A stretch of 64,000 bases of DNA, from positions 6,324,001 to 6,388,000 of the forward strand of contig NZ_JBFOHP010000002.1 in NCBI RefSeq assembly GCF_040907265.1. The letters are read 5' to 3'. Below are positions 53,413 to 62,244 of this stretch, piece after piece; the first letter of the stretch is position 1, and every line of letters starts with the position of its first letter. The stretch comes from Streptomyces sclerotialus. GTDB taxonomy: Bacteria > Actinomycetota > Actinomycetes > Streptomycetales > Streptomycetaceae. The notes beneath the pieces were generated by a model. The model was not told the origin of the DNA. It worked only from the letters and a program-made list of their open reading frames with translations, and did not search any database. The translations under genes and the position numbers were made by a program.

Positions 53413-53907
53413 GTCGTCACCGCGCAGCCGGGCACATGCCCCGCACCTGTGCCCGGCGTCGGCGGGAGCGGTCAGGAGCTTCCGGCGTGCGCCGACCCGA
53501 CGTAGTCGGCCGGACGCGGGACGTAGTCGCACCGGGCCGCTCGGCGTACCCGCCGTCTCGACGGCTCCACCGGGAAGTGGCGCACCGGCTGCGCAGCGGA
53601 CCGGTCGGCAGCGGGAACGAATTCGCCCTACGGACGGCGGCGCCACAGCCGTCCTCCCGCCCTTGTCATGACCGCCCGGCCGGTCCTTGGTCGGTACCAA
53701 CCGGGCATCGCATGGCATATGCGGAAGCATGGGGCGAAGCTTGGAAAGCAACCCGTTGGGCATGGATCGCCGTGAGGTTGTCCGGAAGATCGGGGACACG
53801 GAAACGCTCGGGGCGGGGAGGATGAAGCGTCAGCCTGTACGGGGCGAGCAACTGCACGGACGGGTCGACGGGCCGATCACCGGACCTGTCGACGGCCGTA
53901 TCGACAC
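53413..53907. promoter_or_regulatory. 495-bp intergenic region before the ATPase-domain gene
   Basis: No convincing gene. A near-palindrome GGTCGGTACCAACC lies at 53689-53702. Short open frames (e.g. 53687-54067 plus, 53667-53857 minus) have no recognisable product or ribosome-binding site. The promoter of the small ATPase gene should be here. Confidence 0.4.
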
Positions 53908-54303
53908 ATGGACCGAGGGGCAGCGGCCGAGGGCCATCCGGCGCGGCTGCGCCGCGCCGACCTCACGGCGGTGGCGGACGTCCGCAAGGACCTGCGCCAA
54001 CTGCTGCTCCACTGGGGGGAGACCGGCAGGTCGGACATCGCCGAGCTGCTCATCAGCGAGCTGGTGACCAACGCTCTGGTGCACACCGACCGGGGCGCCG
54101 TGGTGACCGCCACGGTGACCGACCGCCTGCGGGTGGAGGTACGGGACTTCGTGTCCCGGCGGCCACTGTCCCGCAGACCGACCACCGAAGGCACTTCGGG
54201 GAGAGGACTCATGCTGGTCCGCTCGCTCGCCGACTCCTGGGGCATACGGATGCACGGGGTCGGCAAGAGCGTGTGGTTCGAACTGGGCGGCACCACGGCC
54301 TGA
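53908..54303 (+). CDS. ATP-binding protein, RsbW/anti-sigma-type HATPase
   Basis: 131-residue single HATPase_c domain. N box ELLISELVTNALVHT, G1-like VEVRDFVSRRP (DxxxR in place of DxGxG), G2-like TTEGTSGRGLMLVRSLADSWG. This is the large Streptomyces family of stand-alone ATP-binding proteins related to anti-sigma serine kinases; partner unknown. ATG at 53908 is the first start in the frame, without a strong Shine-Dalgarno. A hairpin terminator follows. Confidence 0.88.
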   Translation: MDRGAAAEGHPARLRRADLTAVADVRKDLRQLLLHWGETGRSDIAELLISELVTNALVHTDRGAVVTATVTDRLRVEVRDFVSRRPLSRRPTTEGTSGRGLMLVRSLADSWGIRMHGVGKSVWFELGGTTA

Positions 54304-54330
54304 GGGCCGGTGCCCGGCACGGTCGACGAA

Positions 54331-54362
54331 CGGCGGGCCGCCCCCTCGGGGACGGCCCGCCG
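54331..54362. terminator. Bidirectional hairpin between ATPase and DUF2637 genes
   Basis: CGGCGGGCCG (54331-54340) pairs with CGGCCCGCCG (54353-54362), and the loop can extend with CCCC/GGGG. It lies between convergent stop codons. Confidence 0.7.
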
Positions 54363-54381
54363 CATCGCGCTTCCGGTCCGC

Positions 54382-55512
54382 TCAGCCGAACTGCCGCTCG
54401 ATCTCGGCGAGCTTCTCCTCCAGGGAATCCAGCCGCGGGATCGTCTGCGTGTCGTCCTCGGCGGTGAGGTCCACGGTCCGGCGGCCGTGCCCCTCGGAGC
54501 CGCCGGCGCGGCCGGTCACGGCCTTCAGCGTGGGGCGGAGCCCCGACCGGGTGCCGGCGGCGGCGTCGGCCTCGACCGTGCGGCCGTCGAGTGCGGGGCC
54601 CTCGGTGCTCCGGCCCCCGGCCGCCGGAGCGCCTATCGCCTGGCCCTCGATGGCCGGCGCCTCGGACTGCTGTGCCACGGGCCGCCCGGTCTCCACCGCC
54701 GGTACCTGCCGGGCGCCGCGGCCCCAGCGGTGCTGCCGGTTCAGCGCCCGTACCCGGGCCCGGTCCAGCTTCCGGTGCTCGCGCCGGCGCCGCCGGGTCC
54801 GCTCCCGCTCGCGACGGTCCTCGCGTACCTCCTCGACCGCCTCGTCCAGGCTCCGTACGCCCTCCAGCAGCATCAGCGACCAGGCGGCGAAGGTCTCGCG
54901 CGGGGCGCGCAGCCAGCGTACCATCCGGATCTGCGGCAGCGGCCGGGGCACCAGGCCCTGCTCGCGCAGCGCCGCCCGGCGGGTCTGCTTCAGCGCGCGG
55001 TCGAAGAGGACCGCGGCCGACAGCGACATGCCCGCGAAGAACTGCGGCGCCCCCGCGTGGTCCAGGCCGCGCGGCGCGTGCACCCAGTTGAACCACGCGG
55101 CCGCGCCCGCGAACGTCCACACCAGCATCCGGGAGCCGAGCGCCGCGTCACCGTGGCTGGCCTCGCGCACGGCCAGTACGGAGCAGAACATCGCGGCGCC
55201 GTCCAGGCCGAACGGGACCAGGTACTCCCAGCCCCCGGAGAGGTCGAGGTTCTGCCGGCCGAAGCCGACCAGGCCGTGGAAGGAGAGCGCGGCGGCCACC
55301 GCGGCGCAGCAGAAGAGCAGCAGGTAGGACGCCGAGCCGTAGACCGCCTCCTTGCGGCGCCGCCGCTCCTCGCTGCGTTCCCAGGAGTCGTCGGCCCCCG
55401 CCTTCTCCGCGCCGCGCTTGCCGCGCAGGACCACCGCCACGGCCCCCGAGACGCCGATGAGCAGCAGGGCTCCCGGGACGAGCCAGTCCAGCGATATGTC
55501 CGTCATTGCCAT
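54382..55512 (-). CDS. DUF2637 membrane protein (SpdB-like)
   Basis: 376 residues from the ATG at 55512 (AAGGGG 8 nt upstream). One N-terminal helix (DWLVPGALLLIGVSGAVAVV), a charged linker, then three helices (ASYLLLFCCAAVAAALSF, LVPFGLDGAAMFCSVLAVREA, MLVWTFAGAAAWFNWVHA) of DUF2637, a domain also found in spread proteins of Streptomyces plasmids. A basic Arg-rich stretch (DRRERERTRRRRREHRKLDR) and a long disordered Ala/Gly/Glu tail follow, ending in a short coiled coil DSLEEKLAEIERQFG. Function unknown. The chromosomal copy is not accompanied by conjugation genes here. Confidence 0.8.
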   Translation of the reverse strand: MAMTDISLDWLVPGALLLIGVSGAVAVVLRGKRGAEKAGADDSWERSEERRRRKEAVYGSASYLLLFCCAAVAAALSFHGLVGFGRQNLDLSGGWEYLVPFGLDGAAMFCSVLAVREASHGDAALGSRMLVWTFAGAAAWFNWVHAPRGLDHAGAPQFFAGMSLSAAVLFDRALKQTRRAALREQGLVPRPLPQIRMVRWLRAPRETFAAWSLMLLEGVRSLDEAVEEVREDRRERERTRRRRREHRKLDRARVRALNRQHRWGRGARQVPAVETGRPVAQQSEAPAIEGQAIGAPAAGGRSTEGPALDGRTVEADAAAGTRSGLRPTLKAVTGRAGGSEGHGRRTVDLTAEDDTQTIPRLDSLEEKLAEIERQFG

Positions 55513-55720
55513 CTGGGACCCCTTGCATCGCGGTACGCGTTTTCGCGCGACATCCTGGCGGAGCCGGCTGGTTCCGCAGGGGCTTTCGGGGCAAGAGAAC
55601 GCCAAGGGGGCGCGGTGGGCCGCCGGGAGGGGCAAACTGTTCGTACACCCTTGAGATGAGCGGCAGTTGAGTTCGATTACCGCCACCCGATCGGGTGACG
55701 GGCGTGGTGGGTGGTTTCCG

Positions 55721-56569
55721 TCAGGCGCTCGCGGTGAGGCGCGCGATCCGGTCCGCGTCGCAGGTGCGCGGGCAGGTGACGCAGGTGTCCTCCGGGCGCA
55801 CCGTGTAGAACATGCAGCAGCTCGCGCGGTCCCGGGTCTGCAGGGACTCCCCGGCCGGCCCGGTCAGCTCGCGGAAGCCGGCGCCGCCGACGTACGGAGT
55901 CGTCGCGCCCGGCAGCAGCCGCTCCACTTCGGCCACCGCGCGCGGCTCCTCGCCGAGCAGATGGCCCAGGTACCACAGGCCCTCGACGATCTCGTCCGTC
56001 GCCATGCCCCACAGGGCGCGCGGACCGCGCCGCACACGGGTGCGGAAGCCGTCCAGTACGGGCCCGAGGTGCTCGGCGACCGCGGCCCGCACCTCGGCGC
56101 GCAGCGCCTCCTCGTCGGCCACGACCACGGCGCCCGGCAGCGCGGCCGCCGGGTCCCCGGGCAGGCACGCGAAGGTCGTGATCCGTACGGCCGTGCGGCC
56201 CAGCTCGCGCGGGAAGAAGACGGCGCCGGCGGGCAGCCGCGGCACCCTGCGGTGCAGGAACCACGGCATGGTGATCAACAGGCAGGCCGGCCAGGCGTAG
56301 CGGTGCAGACCGAAGCCGGCGACCACGTCGGGCCGGGCCTGCTTGCCGTAGTTCTCGACCACCTGCGCGCCGTCCCAGGCGAGGAAGGTCTCCAGGGCCT
56401 CGCCGCCGGCCGCCAGCTCCGCCGCGCTGAGCCAGCCGCCGCCCGTCGGGTCCCTGTCCTCCGGGCCGAGCTCGGTGATCCGCAGATGGGGGAACACCTC
56501 GGTGAGCCGGGCATAGGAGCTGGTCACGGGGGAAGGGGACGGCGGGGCGGCGAGCGCGGAAGAAGACAT
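55721..56569 (-). CDS. FhuF-like siderophore ferric iron reductase
   Basis: 282 residues from the ATG at 56569. C-terminal [2Fe-2S] site ASCCMFYTVRPEDTCVTCPRTC, the C-C-x10-C-x2-C pattern of FhuF/FchR-type reductases. It releases iron from ferric siderophores in the cytoplasm. The promoter contains a clear iron box (56598-56616), supporting an iron-starvation role. No siderophore genes are in view. Confidence 0.9.
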   Translation of the reverse strand: MSSSALAAPPSPSPVTSSYARLTEVFPHLRITELGPEDRDPTGGGWLSAAELAAGGEALETFLAWDGAQVVENYGKQARPDVVAGFGLHRYAWPACLLITMPWFLHRRVPRLPAGAVFFPRELGRTAVRITTFACLPGDPAAALPGAVVVADEEALRAEVRAAVAEHLGPVLDGFRTRVRRGPRALWGMATDEIVEGLWYLGHLLGEEPRAVAEVERLLPGATTPYVGGAGFRELTGPAGESLQTRDRASCCMFYTVRPEDTCVTCPRTCDADRIARLTASA

Positions 56570-56597
56570 GCGGGGGACCACCGAATCGCTGTCGTTG

Positions 56598-56616
56598 GCA
56601 GGTAAGGCTTACCTTA
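56598..56616. promoter_or_regulatory. Iron box (DmdR/IdeR-type operator)
   Basis: GCAGGTAAGGCTTACCTTA, with the dyad GGTAAG-g-CTTACC. It closely fits the actinobacterial iron-box consensus TTAGGTTAGGCTAACCTAA. It lies 29 bp upstream of the FhuF-like gene and about 70 bp upstream of the GntR start, so it certainly suits the former and could touch the latter. Confidence 0.88.
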
Positions 56617-56686
56617 GCGGAAGACTCCGGGGTTTGACCTGCGGCGGGGGCCGCCTATGGTGCACAAGGACGTCAGGAGGTACCCC

Positions 56687-57529
56687 ATGGAGCAGCGCGC
56701 GGCGGAGCAGCCCTCGCGGATACGCGCCCGCGTGCCCGCCCAGGGGCACGCCGAGGCCGTACGCGGCCGCCACCCGGCCGACGCGGACGGCGCACAGCGG
56801 GTACCGGCCGCACCGGCGCCGGGCGTCGGCACGCGCGCGGACGCCGAGCCCGCCGCCCTGACCCACGCCGTGGCCGGGCCGGCCCCCGCCGCGCCCGTAC
56901 GCAAGCCGCAGCGGCACTCCGTCCGCGCGCAGGTCCTCGCGGCGCTGCGGGACTCCCTGCTCTCCGGCGAGCTGGCGCCCGGCGCCGTCTACTCCGCGCC
57001 CGCGCTCGCCGAGAGTTTCGGCGTGTCACCGACCCCGGTACGCGAGGCGATGCAGCAGCTCGCCGTCGAAGGCGCGGTCGAGGTCGTCCCCAACCGCGGC
57101 TTCCGGGTCGCCGAACGCACCCCCCGCGACCTCGCCGAGCTGGCCGAGGTGCGGGCCATGCTGGAGGTGCCGGCCGTCCTGCGGCTGGCCCGCACGCTGC
57201 CCGCCGAACGCTGGGAGGAGCTGCGCCCACTGGCCGCCGCGACCGTCACGGCCGCGGGCCACGGCGACTGCGTGGCGTACGCGGAGGCGGACCGCGCCTT
57301 CCACCGCGCCCTCCTCGCCCTGACCGGCAACCGCCAGCTGCCCCTCGTCGCCGACGACCTGCACCGCCGTACGGCCTGGCCCTGCGGCGGCGCGGCGGTG
57401 GGCGTCGCCGACCTCCTGGCCGACGCCGCCGACCACATGGCCCTCCTCGACGCCCTCGGCGCCCAGGACCACCCCCTCGCCGAACGCATCACCCGCGACC
57501 ACCTCACAGGCACCCGCTTCCTCCACTGA
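56687..57529 (+). CDS. GntR family transcriptional regulator (FCD type)
   Basis: 280 residues from the ATG at 56687, which has AGGAGG 6 nt upstream (ATG at 56657 is in frame but weaker). A 70-residue Pro/Ala-rich N-terminal extension precedes the winged HTH (SVRAQVLAALRDSLLSGELAPGAVYSAPALAESFGVSPTPVREAMQQLAVEGAVEVVPNRGFRV), then an FCD ligand domain (LAELAEVRAMLEVPAVLRLA, DRAFHRALLALTGN, HMALLDALGAQD). Effector unknown. Confidence 0.9.
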   Translation: MEQRAAEQPSRIRARVPAQGHAEAVRGRHPADADGAQRVPAAPAPGVGTRADAEPAALTHAVAGPAPAAPVRKPQRHSVRAQVLAALRDSLLSGELAPGAVYSAPALAESFGVSPTPVREAMQQLAVEGAVEVVPNRGFRVAERTPRDLAELAEVRAMLEVPAVLRLARTLPAERWEELRPLAAATVTAAGHGDCVAYAEADRAFHRALLALTGNRQLPLVADDLHRRTAWPCGGAAVGVADLLADAADHMALLDALGAQDHPLAERITRDHLTGTRFLH

Positions 57530-57588
57530 GCCACGAACGGCGCTCCGTGGTCCCCTCTGCGCGGGCCGCGCGCCGGCCGCGTCCTCCC

Positions 57589-57604
57589 GGACCCGGCCGG
57601 GTCC
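57589..57604. terminator. 16-bp GC palindrome between convergent genes
   Basis: GGACCCGGCCGGGTCC is perfectly self-complementary, in the 88-bp gap between the GntR gene and the TPR-like gene. Likely part of a shared terminator. Confidence 0.5.
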
Positions 57605-57617
57605 TCGGGGTGCTGCT

Positions 57618-58481
57618 TCAGGCCGCCGTCGGCAGGTGGTCGGCGAGCCAGGTGGGGATGCCGTCCATGAGGCGGAAGAGGCGGGCGGCTTCGGCGCGGA
57701 GGCGGGGGGCTTCCTCTTCGGGGGCGGCGTCGGCGAGGGCGGCGAGGGCCGGGGCCGTGCCGATGAGGTAGCCCAGTTCCTCGCGGATGCGGAGGGATTC
57801 GGCGAAGCCGTGCCGGGCCTCGGCCAACTCCCCGTCGCGAAGGGCGAGTCCGGCCAGGTGGCGCCAGGTGAAGGAGAGCAGCAGCAGGTCGTCGTGCGCG
57901 GTGGCGGCGGCGTGTGCGCGGCGGTAGGCGGCGCGGGCCGACTGCGGGCTGTCGGCGAGGTGCTCGGCCATCAGGCCGCGCCGGAAGTCCAGCAGCGCGC
58001 GCCCCGGCGCTGCCGGGCGCAGCAGGGCGGCGGCGCGGCCGAGTGCCGCCCTGGCCTCGTCGGCGCGGTCCCGTACGCCCAGGACCGTGGCCGCGTAGGC
58101 GAGATGGCCGCGTTCGCAGGCCGCGTCGCCGCGTTCGTCGTCGGTGGCCGCGCGGGCCTCGGCGTACCGCAGGGCGTCCTCGGCCTCGGCCCAGCCGGCA
58201 CAGGTGAACATGCAGCGCTCGACGAGCAGTGCGGCGCGGCGCAGCGCGGCGGGCGCGTGCCCGGCGGCGTGTGGTTCCAGCAGTGCGGCCGCGTCCTCCC
58301 AGCAGCCGCGGGAGCGGAGCCGCCATACGGCCCGGTCCAGTGGGCCGTCCCCGTCGGCGGTCCGGTCGGCCGTCCTGGCGGCCGGCACTGCCGCCCCCGG
58401 TGCCTCCGGCACCGGCAGTCGTTCGACAGATCCTTCCGACCCGTCGGTTTCCGCAGATTCCGGCATGGCGGTATCCGCCAC
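57618..58481 (-). CDS. TPR-like helical protein of unknown function
   Basis: 287 residues from the GTG at 58481 (GGAGGG 6 nt upstream); ATG at 58466 is an alternative. Ala-rich helical repeats such as GWAEAEDALRYAEARAATDDERGDAACERGHLAYAATVLGVRDRADEARAALGRAAALL and LAGLALRDGELAEARHGFAESLRIREELG look like tetratricopeptide units. No enzyme motif. The family is found in Streptomyces without a known role; a protein-protein interaction function is inferred. Confidence 0.72.
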   Translation of the reverse strand: MADTAMPESAETDGSEGSVERLPVPEAPGAAVPAARTADRTADGDGPLDRAVWRLRSRGCWEDAAALLEPHAAGHAPAALRRAALLVERCMFTCAGWAEAEDALRYAEARAATDDERGDAACERGHLAYAATVLGVRDRADEARAALGRAAALLRPAAPGRALLDFRRGLMAEHLADSPQSARAAYRRAHAAATAHDDLLLLSFTWRHLAGLALRDGELAEARHGFAESLRIREELGYLIGTAPALAALADAAPEEEAPRLRAEAARLFRLMDGIPTWLADHLPTAA

Positions 58482-58943
58482 GTTGCCCTCCCCGAGCGCA
58501 CCTTTGAGCTGGACTGGAAGCAGTGGGCGAATCTCAGCACGAATTTCGGCGTGGGGCCAAGGGGCTGGGTGAATGATTTCACAATCTCCCGTGGACCGTG
58601 TACAGCGCGGAGCGAGGCCGCCGGCGGAGGCGATTGCGGCCGTCGGGAGGGGTGCGTGACCGGGGGGCAGCTGGGGCCGGATGCCCTGACCTGGCGCTTC
58701 GGTGGCGGTCGCGGCGGTGGGGGAAAGCCGCCCGATCGGATGATCCGGGGGCGGGCCCGGCGGACGCGCCGGCTGCCTGCCGTTCGCGCCGTCCGGTGAT
58801 CCCGTCAGCCGGTCCCGCTGACGGACGCGCCGGTGGACGCCTGACGGGGACCGGACCACCGGATCGGGGGGCGGGCAGCGGGCGCCGGGACGAGCGCCGG
58901 ATGACGCATGCGTCGAAGCGCGGGTGTCACCGGCGGCCGGGCG
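58482..58943. promoter_or_regulatory. 462-bp intergenic region between TPR-like and DUF1266 genes
   Basis: No gene recognised. GTGAA-tgat-TTCAC (58569-58582) is a small perfect dyad about 90 bp upstream of the TPR-like gene start and may be an operator. The remaining sequence is GC-rich without ORFs that match proteins. Confidence 0.4.
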
Positions 58944-60221
58944 TCACTCCCAGGGGATGTTCCGCCACGGGCTGGCCGGGTCGGTGGTGAGGATGCGGTG
59001 CGCCGTGACCATGTCCGCGTACCAGTGGCCGAACTCCTCCTCGTCGAACTGGAGGCAGCGGCCGAGGATGAAGCCGGCGGAGAAGTCCTCCCAGGAGCGG
59101 TACGCGTTCCGGCTCGCCCGGCCGGCGTGCAGCACGGCCTGTTCCGCCTCCTGGAGGTCGCAGTAGCGCGCGCCGAGACCCCAGCGGGCCATGCACGAGG
59201 CGCGCCCGTGGTCCCACGCCTCGACGGAGCGGACGAACCTGCCCTCGGGCAGCACACCGTCCGCGCGGAACCGCGCCTCGTAGCGCGCGATCCGGCCGAT
59301 CAGCCGCTGCACGCCCGCGACCTGCGAGGCGACCTCCGCCTCACCGGGCGGCTCGGTCTTCGTCACGCCCTCCGGGGTGAGCTTGACCTCGGCGCCCCTC
59401 TCGGCGTTGTGCCGCAGTACCCGTTCGGCCACGCTGCGCCAGTGGTCCACGCTCACGGCACCCGCGAAGTCCAGTGCGAGCGAGCGCCGTACGGCGAGCG
59501 CGAACTCCCAGACCTCGCTGACCATGTCGGCGGCGGTCAGCCGCTCCTGGGCCTGCTGCCAGGTCGCCCGGTCGGTGACGCCCCAGTGGTCGGCGAGCAG
59601 CTTCTTCGCGGGGTAGTAGCCGCCGCCGTGGTACGCCATGGCGTTCCACGGCTCGCCGTTGTTGACGAACAGCAGCGCCCCGCAGGCGAGGCCGTGCGCC
59701 ACCGGGCCGTGCAGCGGTCCGCCCACGTGCAGGGCGCGCAGCCTGATCTGCTCCTGCCCGGAGGCGGCGGCCGCCGCCGCGTGCCGCTGCCACAGGGCGC
59801 GGTGCTCGGGCGAGGTCGGGAAGTACGCTTCGCACGGGCTGCCGGGGTTGACGGCCAGCCACGGCGGGTCGTGCGCTTCCCAGTTGCGCGCGTACCAGTC
59901 CAGCGAGCCGCACCAGAAGACCGGGTCGGGGGCGGGCGCGGGCAGCATGCCGATGGTGAACGCGGCCAGGCAGGGCGTACCGGTCCGCTGGTCCCAGTAC
60001 GGCTGGAAGCGCACCGTCCCCGGGTGCGCGTCGGCCGCGGCCCGGGAGTCGGCGATGAACAGCTCGGTGCGGGCCAGTACGTCGAAGTACGCGGACCAGT
60101 CGCCGCGCGCCTTCGCGTCGTACAGCTGCTGCTCGACCTCGCTCGGGGCCTGCCAGGCGGGGGCCGCCGGTTCCGCCGGTCCCTGCTCGGCGGCCGCCTC
60201 CGGCCCGTCCGTCATTGCCAT
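58944..60221 (-). CDS. DUF1266 domain protein
   Basis: 425 residues. The N-terminal part (QLYDAKARGDWSAYFDVLARTELFIADSR...) resembles SseB-type regions of Streptomyces proteins. The C-terminal half carries DUF1266 with LTAADMVSEVWEFALAVRRSLALDF and AWDHGRASCMARWGLGARYCDLQEAEQAVLHAGRASRNAYRSWEDFSAGFILGRC, where Trp and Gly positions are typical. Cytoplasmic; function unknown. ATG at 60221 with AAGG upstream; the ATG at 60215 is also possible. It lies 55 bp downstream of the pucR-type gene stop on the opposite reading order (both minus). Confidence 0.8.
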   Translation of the reverse strand: MAMTDGPEAAAEQGPAEPAAPAWQAPSEVEQQLYDAKARGDWSAYFDVLARTELFIADSRAAADAHPGTVRFQPYWDQRTGTPCLAAFTIGMLPAPAPDPVFWCGSLDWYARNWEAHDPPWLAVNPGSPCEAYFPTSPEHRALWQRHAAAAAASGQEQIRLRALHVGGPLHGPVAHGLACGALLFVNNGEPWNAMAYHGGGYYPAKKLLADHWGVTDRATWQQAQERLTAADMVSEVWEFALAVRRSLALDFAGAVSVDHWRSVAERVLRHNAERGAEVKLTPEGVTKTEPPGEAEVASQVAGVQRLIGRIARYEARFRADGVLPEGRFVRSVEAWDHGRASCMARWGLGARYCDLQEAEQAVLHAGRASRNAYRSWEDFSAGFILGRCLQFDEEEFGHWYADMVTAHRILTTDPASPWRNIPWE

Positions 60222-60276
60222 GGGAAAACCTTATCGAGCCGTGATCACGGGCCGGGCGGCACCTGCCGGACCGGGC

Positions 60277-61944
60277 TCACGTCATCCGCAGGGCCAGGAA
60301 GAAGTCCAGCTTGTCCTCCAGGCGGGACAGGTCGCGGCCGGTGAGCTGCTCGATGCGGCCGACGCGGTAGCGGAGGGTGTTGACGTGCAGGTGGAGCCGG
60401 CCGGCGCAGCGGGTCCAGGAGCCGTCGCTGTCGAGGAACGCCTCCAGGGTGGGGATCAGCTCGGCGCGGTGCCGCCGGTCGTAGTCCCGGAGCGGGTCCA
60501 GCAGCCGGGCGGTGAAGGCGCGGCGCACGTCGTCGGGGACGAAGGGCAGCAGCAGGACGTGCGAGGCCAGCTCCTCGTGGCCGGCGGCGCACACCGGGCC
60601 GGGCCGGGCCGCCGCGACCCGGCGGGCGTGCCGGGCCTCCTCCAGGGCGCCGCGCAGGCCTTCCGCCGAGTGGACGGCGGCGCTGACGCCGAGGGTGAGC
60701 CGGCCGTCGTCGGCCAGCCCGCGGGAGAGCGGCTCCTGGACCGCGGCGAGCAGCGCGTCGGCGTGCAGCCCCTCGGTCTTGGCGTCGGAGTCGTCGTCGT
60801 GCAGGGCGGGCAGCGGTACCAGCGCGACCGCCTCGTCCCCGGTGTGCGCCACGGCGATTCGGTCGGCCGGGTCGGGGCCCGCGCTGCCGGGGTCGACCAG
60901 GATCTCTTCGAGGAGGGACTGGGCGACCGGGCCACCGGGGACGTCGCCGCCCTCCCACTCCACGCGTGCGACCACGACCTGCCAGTGCGGCGCGGTGCCC
61001 AGGCCCGGCAGCAGCACGGGCGCGGCGACCCGCAGCCGGGCCGCGATCTCGGCGGGCGGGGCGCCGGTCTGGACGAGCTCCAGGACCTCCTGGGCGAGCC
61101 GGCGGCGCACCGTACGGGCCGCGTCGCGCCGGTCCCGCTCGACGGCGATCAGCTGGGTGACGCCGTGCAGCAGGTCCAGCCGTTCGGCCGGCCAGTCACC
61201 GGCGTCGGCCTCGACCGCCAGCAGCCAGTCCGAGAGCACGGTCTCGCGCAGGTCGCGGCCGCCGCTGCGGATGGGGAAGAGGGAGTAGGTGGTGTTGCCG
61301 AGCAGGACGCGGTGCGGGCTGCGGCGCCCGCTGCGGGCCGCCGCCAGGTGCTCGCCCGCCAGCTGGGCGGCGGCCGCGGCCTCCCCGACGCCCCCGGCCT
61401 CGTCGTCGGGCACCGCGCCCGCGATCCGCCGTCCGGTGGGGGAGAGCACCCAGGCGCGCAGGTCGAGGTCGGAGCCGAGGAGGTCCAGGACGACCTCGGG
61501 GCCGCCGCCCGCCGGGCCCGAGGTCATCAGGCGGCGGTGCCGGTCCACGACGGCGGCCAGGTCGCCGGCGCGCTCGCCGGAGACCTGCCGTACGACGTAC
61601 TCGGTGATCGAGGCGAAGGAGACCGCCTCGGAGACGGAGAAGAGCGGCAGGCGGTGCCGCGCGCAGGCCAGGACCAGGTCCTCGGGGACGGAGCCGAGCT
61701 CCGCCTCGCCGGCCGCCAGCCCGGCCACCCCGGCCGTCGCAAGGATCCGGACGAAATTCTCGGAGTCCCCGGGCTCCCGCCGCCAGGCGAGGCCGGAGAG
61801 GACCAGCTCGCCCCCGGAGAGGTAGCGGCTGGGATCCCGCAGGTCGGTGGTCATCACACCCCGCACCGTGCGGTCCAGTTCGTCCTCGCCCCCGAGAAGC
61901 CGCAGGCCAAGGGAGTCGGTGTCCAGAAGTGCGCGGAGCCGCAT
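60277..61944 (-). CDS. PucR family transcriptional regulator
   Basis: 555 residues from the ATG at 61944 (GAAGG upstream). Purine-catabolism PucR N-domain (MRLRALLDTDSLGLRLLGGEDELDRTVRGVMTTDL, ELVLSGLAWRREPGDSENFVRIL), a GGDEF-like central region and the C-terminal HTH (LIPTLEAFLDSDGSWTRCAGRLHLHVNTLRYRVGRIEQLTGRDLS). Divergent from the xanthine dehydrogenase genes, so it is the probable regulator of purine degradation here. Confidence 0.93.
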   Translation of the reverse strand: MRLRALLDTDSLGLRLLGGEDELDRTVRGVMTTDLRDPSRYLSGGELVLSGLAWRREPGDSENFVRILATAGVAGLAAGEAELGSVPEDLVLACARHRLPLFSVSEAVSFASITEYVVRQVSGERAGDLAAVVDRHRRLMTSGPAGGGPEVVLDLLGSDLDLRAWVLSPTGRRIAGAVPDDEAGGVGEAAAAAQLAGEHLAAARSGRRSPHRVLLGNTTYSLFPIRSGGRDLRETVLSDWLLAVEADAGDWPAERLDLLHGVTQLIAVERDRRDAARTVRRRLAQEVLELVQTGAPPAEIAARLRVAAPVLLPGLGTAPHWQVVVARVEWEGGDVPGGPVAQSLLEEILVDPGSAGPDPADRIAVAHTGDEAVALVPLPALHDDDSDAKTEGLHADALLAAVQEPLSRGLADDGRLTLGVSAAVHSAEGLRGALEEARHARRVAAARPGPVCAAGHEELASHVLLLPFVPDDVRRAFTARLLDPLRDYDRRHRAELIPTLEAFLDSDGSWTRCAGRLHLHVNTLRYRVGRIEQLTGRDLSRLEDKLDFFLALRMT

Positions 61945-62244
61945 GACCTTCGCCCGCCGATCTTTCCGTCTCGTGTTGCCGGTGGAATACCGCGAGGTTG
62001 CCGCGCCCCGCTTTTCGTTCGAATCTACAAGACGGGTGCCCTGGCCAGCCAACCGCTTCATGGTTTCGGTGACTGCACCGGGCAGCCGCCGGGCGCGTGT
62101 ACTGGGTCACATCGCGTGAACGGCAGAGGAACAACCCGAGGGACGGCGGCCGGATGGCTTCGGCGGCGCTCCTGTTGCCGTAGGCCCCGTTGACACCGAA
62201 GACCGTAGTAATTACGGCACGATTTTCGTAGAAGAGAGCCACAC
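61945..62244. promoter_or_regulatory. Divergent pucR/xdh promoter region
   Basis: 300 bp. For xdh: a consensus -35 TTGACA at 62190-62195 with a weak -10 near 62213-62218. Overlapping it is the dyad CCGTA-gtaat-TACGG (62203-62217), 28 bp upstream of the xdh start: a candidate PucR operator placed to block RNA polymerase. The pucR side has no clear boxes. Confidence 0.55.

Noticed and set aside
53667..53857. 63-aa minus-strand ORF in the intergenic region
   Set aside because: No ribosome-binding site and no recognisable product; composition like non-coding DNA.
54382..55512. Integrated plasmid remnant, because DUF2637/SpdB-like proteins occur on Streptomyces plasmids
   Set aside because: No tra, rep, integrase, attachment site or tRNA nearby; chromosomal DUF2637 proteins are common.
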